From positions 1 to 20,879 of the forward strand of contig VBCJ01000138.1 in assembly GCA_005884335.1 (NCBI GenBank): DNA of 20,879 nucleotides, read 5' to 3'. A program made the position numbers and the translations under genes. The DNA is from Betaproteobacteria bacterium (GTDB taxonomy: Bacteria; Pseudomonadota; Gammaproteobacteria; Burkholderiales; SG8-39). Of this stretch, positions 15,112-20,879 are shown one piece after another; position 1 is the stretch's first letter, and every line of letters begins with the position of its first letter. Under the pieces are notes generated by a model. That model had not been told where the DNA came from and made no database searches. It was given only the letters and a program-made list of their open reading frames with translations.

Positions 15112-15738
15112 ATGGAAATTTTCTTGTCGAGACCGGGACGGGCCGCCGCCTTTCTCGCAGTTCTCGTCGTGTGCGTTTCCTCGGCGCATGCGCAGGAGCG
15201 CCGCAGGGTCGAGAGGCGGGAGATCCAGCGCGAGCGTTTTCACACCGATCACTGGGTGTTCGACCACCGCTTCAACCACAACCACTACTATCCCCAATTC
15301 GGGTATTCGGTCCCGGTGCTGCCGGGGGGCCACATCGCGTTGACGTTTCGCGGCAATCCGTTTTTCTTTCATTCGGGCGTGTGGTATCGCCGCGGGGGCT
15401 CGGGATTCGTCGTCGTCAGGCCGCCCGTCGGGATCATCGTGCCGATCCTCCCGCCCGCGTATTCGACGGTGGTGGTGCAAGGCGTCCCTTATTACTATGC
15501 GAACGACGCGTATTACATGGAGGCTCCCGGCGGGTATGCCGTGGCTGAGCCGCCCGCGGGTGTGGACGAGGCTGCGGCGGCTCCTGCGGCCTCGCCTCCT
15601 CAGGCCGGGCCGAGCGGTGCGCCGTCTGCGAGCGCTACTTGGTATTACTGCGAATCGTCGAAGACCTACTACCCTTACGTCTCTGAATGCAAGGAAGGAT
15701 GGCGCGCAGTGCCGGCTACCCCGCCGCAGGCACGCTAG
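15112..15738 (+). CDS. Secreted DUF6515-like protein
   Basis: This is an exported protein of 208 residues and unknown function. A signal peptide ends at SSAHA (cleavage after Ala27). It is followed by an Arg/Glu-rich start (ERRRVERREIQRER), a His/Tyr/Phe-rich stretch (DHRFNHNHYYPQFGY), and a hydrophobic core with FFFHSGVWYRR, VVRPPVGIIVPILPP and QGVPYYYANDAYYME. This pattern resembles the DUF6515 family. An Ala/Pro-rich linker leads to a conserved tail with TWYYCESSKTYYPYVSECKE and GWRAVPATPP. The two Cys in the tail may form a disulfide. The ribosome site is GGAG at 15102-15105. Its last 23 bases overlap the 3' end of the convergent TetR gene. The family is common beside envelope-stress or outer-membrane genes in proteobacteria, but no role is known to me. 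Confidence 0.8.
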   Translation: MEIFLSRPGRAAAFLAVLVVCVSSAHAQERRRVERREIQRERFHTDHWVFDHRFNHNHYYPQFGYSVPVLPGGHIALTFRGNPFFFHSGVWYRRGGSGFVVVRPPVGIIVPILPPAYSTVVVQGVPYYYANDAYYMEAPGGYAVAEPPAGVDEAAAAPAASPPQAGPSGAPSASATWYYCESSKTYYPYVSECKEGWRAVPATPPQAR

Positions 15739-16339
15739 GTTCAAGCACCCAAGAGTGCGCATCGATGAGCCGCTCCAGAGCGTCGCTCGCGCGCTCGAGA
15801 GCGCGCGCATCGGCGAGCAGCCTAAGGTCGTGATGCGTGGCGAGCACGATCCCGAACAGCTCGAAGGTGAGCTGCCAGGGATCGGTCTGAGGGTTGAGAT
15901 GCCCCTCGTCGATGGCAAGGCGAATCGCCTTGGCGATGGCACCGCGCAGCTCGCGCTGCCCCGCGACGAGCAGATCGCGCACGGCGCCGGGACGATCGTC
16001 GTATTCGGCCGAAGCGGCGAGCATAAGGCAGCCGCCCGGGAGATCGTCATTGCTTTCGAGCCACACGAGCCAGTTCGAGAACAGGGTCCTGAGGCGCGGC
16101 AAGCCTTGGGGCTGTTCCAGTGCAGGAGATATCACCTGCTCGAGAAAGAGTTCTTGCGCCCGCTTGAGGGTGCGGATTTGCAGGTCTTCCTTGGAGCCGA
16201 AGTGGGCGAAGAGACCGCTCTTGGACATGTCCAGCCGATCCGCGAGTGAGCCGATGCTCAACCCCTCCAACCCGACTTGACTTGCCAAGGCCACCGCCTC
16301 GTTGAGGATCAAAGTGCGCGTCTGTTCGCCTTTTCGCAT
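15716..16339 (-). CDS. TetR/AcrR family transcriptional regulator
   Basis: This is a DNA-binding repressor of 207 residues, typical for the family. The open frame extends far upstream opposite nothing meaningful, but the ATG at 16339 gives the standard TetR N-terminus (MRKGEQTRTLILNEAVALAS). The helix-turn-helix spans about residues 27-46 (LSIGSLADRLDMSKSGLFAH), followed by FGSKEDLQ. The C-terminal ligand domain includes GGCLMLAASAEYDDRPGAVR, as in TetR_C regulators of the YxaF/LmrA-like type. A perfect 12-bp palindrome lies 14 bases before its start and is the likely operator. The gene follows ETF-QO on the same strand, so it could be co-transcribed with it or have its own autoregulated promoter. 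The effector is unknown, and an acyl-CoA or hydrophobic compound is plausible. Confidence 0.9.
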   Translation of the reverse strand: MRKGEQTRTLILNEAVALASQVGLEGLSIGSLADRLDMSKSGLFAHFGSKEDLQIRTLKRAQELFLEQVISPALEQPQGLPRLRTLFSNWLVWLESNDDLPGGCLMLAASAEYDDRPGAVRDLLVAGQRELRGAIAKAIRLAIDEGHLNPQTDPWQLTFELFGIVLATHHDLRLLADARALERASDALERLIDAHSWVLEPSVPAAG

Positions 16340-16353
16340 CGGGACACGATAGT

Positions 16354-16365
16354 ACGAACGTTCGT
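16354..16365. promoter_or_regulatory. Perfect palindrome ACGAACGTTCGT, likely TetR operator
   Basis: The 12-base palindrome is exact and centred between 16359 and 16360, 14 bases upstream of the TetR start and about 50 bases after the ETF-QO stop. TetR-family proteins commonly bind short palindromes of this kind over their own promoter. No second copy was noticed in the other intergenic regions of the window. Confidence 0.6.
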
Positions 16366-16413
16366 TATCTGCAACTATTTCTTTTTCTTTCGAGGAGTTA
16401 AAGAGGATCCGGG

Positions 16414-18057
16414 CTACATGTTCGGGTAGTTCGGTCCGCCTCCGCCCTGTGGCGCAACCCAGACGATGTTCTGGGTCGGGTCCTTGATGTCGCAGGTCTT
16501 GCAGTGGACGCAGTTCTGCGCGTTGATCTGGAGACGGTCGGTGCCGTCGCCGTTTTTCACGAATTCGTACACGCCCGCCGGGCAGTAGCGGCTTTCGGGG
16601 CCTGCGTATTTCGCGAGGTTCAAGGCAACGGGGACGCTCGGGTCCTTGAGAACGAGGTGGCAGGGCTGGTTCTCCTCGTGGTTCGTATTGGAGATGAATA
16701 CCGAGGAGAGGCGGTCGAACGTGAGCTTTCCGTCGGCCTTCGGATAGTCGATGGGCTCGCACTCCGACGCGGGCCTGAGGCATTCGTGGTCGGCGTGGCC
16801 GTGGTGCAACGTCCAGGGAAATTTTCCGCCGAGCAGGGTCTGCTCGACTCCGACCATCACGGTCCCGGAGTAGAGTCCCTTGGACATCCACTGCTTGAAG
16901 TTGCGCGCGCGGTACAGCTCGTCGAAGAGCCACGATTCTTGGAACGCCGCCCCGTAAGCGTCGAGCTCGTCTGCGGATCGTCCCGCCCGCAGCGCGACAA
17001 ACGCGGCCTCCGCTGCGAGCATGCCGGACTTGATCGCCGCGTGGCTGCCTTTTATTCGCGAGGCGTTGAGGAATCCCGCTTCGTCGCCGACAAGGCAGCC
17101 GCCCGGAAACGTGAGCTTAGGCAACGACATCAGGCCGCCGGCGGCGATGGCGCGCGCGCCGTAGGCGATGCGCTTGCCGCCTTCGAAGAACGTGCGGATG
17201 CTCGGATGGGTCTTGTAGCGCTGGAATTCCTCGTACGGATCGAGGTAAGGGTTGGTGTAGGCGAGTCCGACGACAAAGCCCACCGACACGAGTCTGTCTT
17301 CCATGTGATAGAGGAACGACCCGCCGTAGGTGCCCGCGTCCAGGGGCCAGCCGGCCGAGTGAATGACGAGTCCCGCCTGGTGCTTTTTCGGTTCGATCTC
17401 CCAGAGTTCCTTCAGACCGATGCCGTATACCTGCGGATCCGAGTTCGCGTTCAGGCGATAACGCTCCATCAGCTGCCTGCCCAGATGCCCGCGGCAGCCC
17501 TCGGCGAAAAAGACGTACTTGCCGTGCAGCTCGATCCCCGGCTGATACTGGTCGGTCGGCCGGCCGTCGCGTCCCACGCCCATGTCGCCGGTGGCGACGC
17601 CGCGAACGCCGCCTGGGTCGTCGTAGAGCACTTCCGCGGCGGCAAAGCCGGGGTAGATCTCGACGCCCAGCGCTTCGGCTTGCTGCCCGAGCCAGCGGCA
17701 CACGTTGCCGAGGCTGACGACGTAGTTGCCGTGATTCCTGAAGCATTCGGGAAGGAGAAAACCCGGCACGCGGAGCGAGCCGGACTGGGTGAGAAAAAGG
17801 AAGCGGTCCTCGCTCACCGGGGTCTTGAGCGGGGCCCCGAGGGCCTTCCAGTCGGGGAAGAGCTCCCCGAGCGCGCGCGGATCCATCACGGCGCCTGAGA
17901 GGATGTGTGCGCCGATCTCCGAGCCCTTCTCGATCACGCACACGCCCAGTTCGACCGCCTCCTGCGCCGCGAGCTGCTTCAGCCGGATCGCCGCGGCGAG
18001 TCCGGCCGGTCCCCCGCCGACCACGACCACATCGAACTGCATCGATTCGCGTGCCAT
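16414..18057 (-). CDS. Electron transfer flavoprotein-ubiquinone oxidoreductase
   Basis: This membrane-associated FAD and 4Fe-4S enzyme takes electrons from reduced ETF and gives them to ubiquinone. The product is 547 residues, normal for the family. The FAD-binding GxGxxG is Gly14, Gly16 and Gly19 in VVVVGGGPAGLAAA. The mid-protein blocks FFAEGCRGHLGRQLMERYRL and PKLTFPGGCLVGDEAGFLNA are conserved. The cluster ligands are Cys492 (CPAGVYEF) and Cys516, Cys519 and Cys522 (CVHCKTCDIKDP). The start at 18057 is favoured by a GGAGAA stretch just upstream, although 18042 is possible. It completes the route from acyl-CoA dehydrogenase via EtfAB to quinone with genes 4-6 kb away. It is divergent from aacS. 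Confidence 0.97.
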   Translation of the reverse strand: MARESMQFDVVVVGGGPAGLAAAIRLKQLAAQEAVELGVCVIEKGSEIGAHILSGAVMDPRALGELFPDWKALGAPLKTPVSEDRFLFLTQSGSLRVPGFLLPECFRNHGNYVVSLGNVCRWLGQQAEALGVEIYPGFAAAEVLYDDPGGVRGVATGDMGVGRDGRPTDQYQPGIELHGKYVFFAEGCRGHLGRQLMERYRLNANSDPQVYGIGLKELWEIEPKKHQAGLVIHSAGWPLDAGTYGGSFLYHMEDRLVSVGFVVGLAYTNPYLDPYEEFQRYKTHPSIRTFFEGGKRIAYGARAIAAGGLMSLPKLTFPGGCLVGDEAGFLNASRIKGSHAAIKSGMLAAEAAFVALRAGRSADELDAYGAAFQESWLFDELYRARNFKQWMSKGLYSGTVMVGVEQTLLGGKFPWTLHHGHADHECLRPASECEPIDYPKADGKLTFDRLSSVFISNTNHEENQPCHLVLKDPSVPVALNLAKYAGPESRYCPAGVYEFVKNGDGTDRLQINAQNCVHCKTCDIKDPTQNIVWVAPQGGGGPNYPNM

Positions 18058-18094
18058 GCTTCTCCGATCCGGATCAAAGCGTGATCTGCCGCAA

Positions 18095-18102
18095 ATTATA
18101 AT
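18095..18102. promoter_or_regulatory. Palindromic ATTATAAT, possible -10 for both ETF-QO and aacS
   Basis: ATTATAAT is its own reverse complement, so TATAAT can be read on the plus strand (18097-18102, 30 bases before the aacS start) and on the minus strand (18100-18095, about 38 bases before the ETF-QO start). It is the only AT-rich block in the 74-bp divergent region. No good -35 hexamer is visible for either direction. Confidence 0.45.
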
Positions 18103-18131
18103 GTCCAATTCCGAGGCGAGAGGAGACCGCC

Positions 18132-20096
18132 ATGGCCGACACACCGCTCTGGAAGCCCAGTCCCGAGCGCATAGAAGAAGCGAACCTCACGCGTTTCGCG
18201 CGCCAGGCGATCCGTGACTGGAAGCTCGGGTTCAACGACTATCCGGCCTTCTACCGTTGGACGATCGAGCACCCCGAGCAGTTTTGGGATTCGCTGTGGA
18301 AGTTCGCGAGCGTGCGCGCGAGCGCGAAGGGCGCACGGGTTCTCGTGAACGGCGAGCGGATGCCGGGCGCCCGCTGGTATCCGGAGGCGCGGCTCAACTT
18401 CGCCGAAAACCTGCTGCGGCGGCGCGACGCCTCCATGGCGATGGTGTTCTGGGGCGAAGACAGGGTAAGGCGACGCCTCACGCATCGCGAGTTGTACGAG
18501 CAGGTTTCGCGAGTCGCGCAGGGACTGCGGGCCCTGGGCGTCACACCCGGCGACCGGGTGGCCGCTTATCTACCCAACCTGCCCGAGGCGATCTCGGCGA
18601 TGCTCGCCGCGACGAGCATCGGCGCGACTTTCTCGACATGTTCCCCTGATTTCGGGGTGCGGGGCGTGCTCGATCGCTTCGGCCAGATCGCCCCCGCGGT
18701 GCTCTTCGCGGCTGACGGCTACTTCTACAACGGAAAGAAAATCGACTCGCTCGAGAAGGTGCGAGAAATCGCTGCAAGCCTGCCGAGCCTGAAGCGCGTC
18801 GTCGTCGTTCCCTACGTGAGCGATCGGCCGGACGTTTCCGCGATTCCGGGCGCGCGGCGTCTGGAGGACTTCATCGCCGGTCGGCCCGCGACCGACGTTC
18901 GCTTCGAGCAGCTGCCGTTCGACCATCCGCTGTACATCCTGTTTTCCTCAGGGACGACCGGGGTGCCCAAGTGCATCGTGCATGGGGCCGGCGGCGCGCT
19001 GCTCAAGCACGTCTGTGAGCAGCAACTGCATTGCGACGTGAAGCCCGGGGATCGGCTGTTCTACTTCACCACGCTCGGCTGGATGATGTGGAACTGGCTC
19101 GCCACGGCGCTCGCTTCTGGCGCGACGCTGCTGCTCTATGACGGCTCCCCCTTCGTGGGGAAGGGCAACATCCTTTTCGATTATGCCGATGCCGAGGGAA
19201 TGACGCATTTCGGCACGTCCGCGAAGTTCATCGACGCGCTCCTCAAGGCGGGCGTGGAGCCGGCGAAAACGCACCGGCTCGAGCACGTGCGCACCGTGCT
19301 TTCGACAGGCTCCCCGCTCGCCCCCGAGGGTTTCGACTACGTCTACAGGGCGATCAAGCGCGACGTATGTCTATCCTCGATCTCGGGCGGCACCGATATC
19401 TGCGGATGTTTCGTCCTCGGCAACCCGATCCTTCCGGTGTGGCGCGGCGAAATCCAGTGCTGCGCCCTGGGTCTCAAGGTCGAGGTGTTCGACGAAAGCG
19501 CTCGCTCGGTGAAACAGCAAAAGGGCGAGCTCGTCTGTACGCGCCCGTTTCCGTCGCTGCCGGTCGGATTCTGGAACGACCCTGACGGAACGAAATACCG
19601 GGCCGCCTACTTCGAGAGGTTTCCCGGGGTCTGGACCCACGGCGACTGGTGCGAGATCACCGCTCACGAAGGCATGATCATCTACGGCAGATCGGATGCA
19701 GTGCTCAACCCGGGCGGCGTGCGCATCGGCACGGCGGAGATCTACCGCCAGGTCGAGCAGCTGGAGGAGGTGGTTGAGTCGCTCGTGATCGGCCAGACCT
19801 GGCCGCCGGGGGAGATCGGCGATGTGCGCGTGGTGCTCTTCGTGAAGCTCCGCGAGGGACTTACCCTCGAAGACGAGCTGGTTGCAAAGATCAAGAACCA
19901 GATTCGCACCCATGCCACTCCGCGGCACGTACCGGCGAAAGTCGTGCAGGTGCCCGATATTCCGCGTACCAAGTCGAACAAGATCGTCGAGCTCGCCGTG
20001 CGCGACGTGGTGCACGGGCGACCGGTGACGAACCTCGAGGCGCTCGCGAATCCCGAGGCGCTCGCGCATTTCCGGAATCGGCCGGAGCTCGCTTAA
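18132..20096 (+). CDS. aacS: Acetoacetyl-CoA synthetase (acetoacetate-CoA ligase)
   Basis: This cytoplasmic adenylate-forming enzyme converts acetoacetate, ATP and CoA to acetoacetyl-CoA, feeding ketone-body and leucine breakdown or polyhydroxybutyrate and lipid synthesis. The product is 654 residues, normal for AacS. The N-terminal ACS-like domain has WKLGFNDYPAFYRWTIEHP and ARWYPEARLNFAENLL. The ATP loop LFSSGTTGVPK is at residues 270-280. The block TTLGWMMWNWLATALASGAT and the ISGGTDICGCFVLGNP motif are diagnostic for AacS over acetyl-CoA synthetase. The C-terminal catalytic lysine is probably Lys617 in RTKSNKIVE, with Asn where SGK is more usual. AGAGGAG lies before the ATG. It is monocistronic here, and its stop is 3 bases from the convergent hutF stop. 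Confidence 0.95.
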   Translation: MADTPLWKPSPERIEEANLTRFARQAIRDWKLGFNDYPAFYRWTIEHPEQFWDSLWKFASVRASAKGARVLVNGERMPGARWYPEARLNFAENLLRRRDASMAMVFWGEDRVRRRLTHRELYEQVSRVAQGLRALGVTPGDRVAAYLPNLPEAISAMLAATSIGATFSTCSPDFGVRGVLDRFGQIAPAVLFAADGYFYNGKKIDSLEKVREIAASLPSLKRVVVVPYVSDRPDVSAIPGARRLEDFIAGRPATDVRFEQLPFDHPLYILFSSGTTGVPKCIVHGAGGALLKHVCEQQLHCDVKPGDRLFYFTTLGWMMWNWLATALASGATLLLYDGSPFVGKGNILFDYADAEGMTHFGTSAKFIDALLKAGVEPAKTHRLEHVRTVLSTGSPLAPEGFDYVYRAIKRDVCLSSISGGTDICGCFVLGNPILPVWRGEIQCCALGLKVEVFDESARSVKQQKGELVCTRPFPSLPVGFWNDPDGTKYRAAYFERFPGVWTHGDWCEITAHEGMIIYGRSDAVLNPGGVRIGTAEIYRQVEQLEEVVESLVIGQTWPPGEIGDVRVVLFVKLREGLTLEDELVAKIKNQIRTHATPRHVPAKVVQVPDIPRTKSNKIVELAVRDVVHGRPVTNLEALANPEALAHFRNRPELA

Positions 20097-20099
20097 GAT

Positions 20100-20879
20100 C
20101 TAGAGCGCCGAGTAGAGCTGCTTCTTCACCTGACGGTAGCGCGCGGCGATCACCGCCTCGTCGGGATGGCGGCCGTCGCGCACGATCCATTTGCCTCCGA
20201 CCATCACATGCTTGACCATCTGCCCGTCGCCCGCGAAAAGCAAGGCGTCGAGGAGACCGTCGCCATTTCGGCCGACCAGGTTGATGTGCTCGGGATTGAG
20301 GACGACGAGATCCGCGCGCATGCCCGGTGCGATCGCACCCATCGGGCGCGCGAGCGCCTGGGCGCCGCCCGCGGCGGCTTCGCGCCACAGCGTCGCGCCT
20401 ACCGAAGGCTGCACGGGCGAGGCGGCGATATTGCGTCGGCGTGCCACCAGGCGCTGCACGTATTCCAGCCAGCGCAGCTCCTCGACCGGGGTCTGGGAGA
20501 CGTGGCTGTCCCCGCCGATGCCCCATCGCCCGCGCTTTTCGCGAAAGCGGGAGAAGGGGAAGATGCCGTCGCCAAGATTGCCTTCCGTGGTCGGGCACAG
20601 GCCGACCACGGCGCCGCTCGCGGAGAGCTTCTCCGCCTCGCTTTGGGAAATGTGGGTGCAGTGCGCGAGACACCAGCGCGAATCGACCGGCATGTTGGAG
20701 AGCAGCCATTCCACCGGGCGTTGCTCGCTCCAGGTGAGGCAGTCGTTCACTTCCTTGATCTGCTCGGCGAGGTGGATGTGGATCGGAGCCTTGCGGTCGA
20801 CGGCGGAAAGACCGTCTAAGAGGTCCTTCAGCATGGCCGGGCTCACCGCGCGCAGGCTGTGCGGCGCGACACCGAAGCG
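20100..20879 (-). CDS. hutF: Formimidoylglutamate deiminase HutF (N-terminus beyond window)
   Basis: This amidohydrolase-fold enzyme converts N-formimino-L-glutamate to N-formyl-L-glutamate and ammonia in the five-step histidine pathway. Only 259 C-terminal residues of a usual ~450 are visible, because the frame is open to the right edge. Visible motifs are GVAPHSLRAVSPAML, the metal-site strand HIHLAEQIKEVNDC, HCTHIS, the family block GLCPTTEGNLGDGIFPFSR, and GIGGDSHVSQTPVEELRWLE with the catalytic Asp. The block MGAIAPGMRADLVVLNPEHI is the usual C-terminal amidohydrolase segment. This set fits HutF better than guanine deaminase or other relatives. Its neighbours in hut operons (hutG and others) would lie beyond the window. 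Confidence 0.92.
   Translation of the reverse strand, partial: RFGVAPHSLRAVSPAMLKDLLDGLSAVDRKAPIHIHLAEQIKEVNDCLTWSEQRPVEWLLSNMPVDSRWCLAHCTHISQSEAEKLSASGAVVGLCPTTEGNLGDGIFPFSRFREKRGRWGIGGDSHVSQTPVEELRWLEYVQRLVARRRNIAASPVQPSVGATLWREAAAGGAQALARPMGAIAPGMRADLVVLNPEHINLVGRNGDGLLDALLFAGDGQMVKHVMVGGKWIVRDGRHPDEAVIAARYRQVKKQLYSAL

Noticed and set aside
15788..15807. Nine-base inverted repeat CGCGCGCTC / GAGCGCGCG with a 2-base spacer
   Set aside because: It lies inside the TetR coding region over Ala/Arg/Glu/Leu codons in alternating GC sequence. Chance and codon use explain it, and it has no T-run.
16504..17898. A 464-residue plus-strand open frame opposite ETF-QO
   Set aside because: It has no motifs, while the minus strand has a complete FAD and 4Fe-4S enzyme.

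Overview
The window is a gene-dense, high-GC piece of a bacterial chromosome. It looks betaproteobacterial (Burkholderiales-like). This is an inference from the Bug/TctC-type binding protein, paired CaiB/BaiF CoA-transferases, a long acyl-CoA dehydrogenase beside etfBA, and protein sequences typical of that class. No rRNA, tRNA, CRISPR array, transposase or insertion sequence was found. No gene-free stretch exceeds about 180 bases.

Layout. (1) 1-4524, plus strand: a branched-chain amino acid (LIV/HAAT) ABC importer in the order livG (5' truncated by the window), livF, substrate-binding protein, livH, livM. (2) 4572-8702, minus strand: a CoA-thioester cluster read as CaiB-type CoA-transferase (broken), HTD2/MaoC-like hydratase, a second CaiB-type CoA-transferase (intact), and a Bug-family binding protein (broken). 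Both broken genes lack about 40-45 internal codons and change frame at the gap. (3) 8808-12291, plus strand: etfB, etfA and a ~593-residue acyl-CoA dehydrogenase. (4) 12339-15738: an envelope/signalling island with a transmembrane Ser/Thr kinase carrying an Ala/Glu/Lys/Arg octapeptide repeat, a convergent lower-GC outer-membrane beta-barrel gene, and a secreted DUF6515-like protein. (5) 15716-18057, minus strand: ETF-ubiquinone oxidoreductase followed by a TetR regulator with a perfect 12-bp palindrome just upstream of its start. (6) 18132-20096, plus strand: acetoacetyl-CoA synthetase, divergent from ETF-QO across 74 bp. (7) 20100-20879, minus strand: the C-terminal part of formimidoylglutamate deiminase (hutF), cut by the window edge.

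How the genes fit. Branched-chain or related substrates could enter by the LIV importer. Acyl-CoA dehydrogenase would pass electrons to EtfAB, and ETF-QO would pass them to the quinone pool. AacS would activate acetoacetate, an end product of leucine and ketone-body catabolism. HutF belongs to histidine breakdown. Together this is a heterotroph's amino-acid and acyl-CoA catabolic neighbourhood. The kinase island in its middle has no evident metabolic link.

Most of the window is ordinary. The points most worth a second look are the two matching internal-deletion pseudogenes, the kinase with the same short motif on both sides of its membrane span, the TetR palindrome, and two possible regulatory structures (a bidirectional -10 palindrome at 18095-18102 and a ribosome-site-sequestering inverted repeat at 15029-15110).
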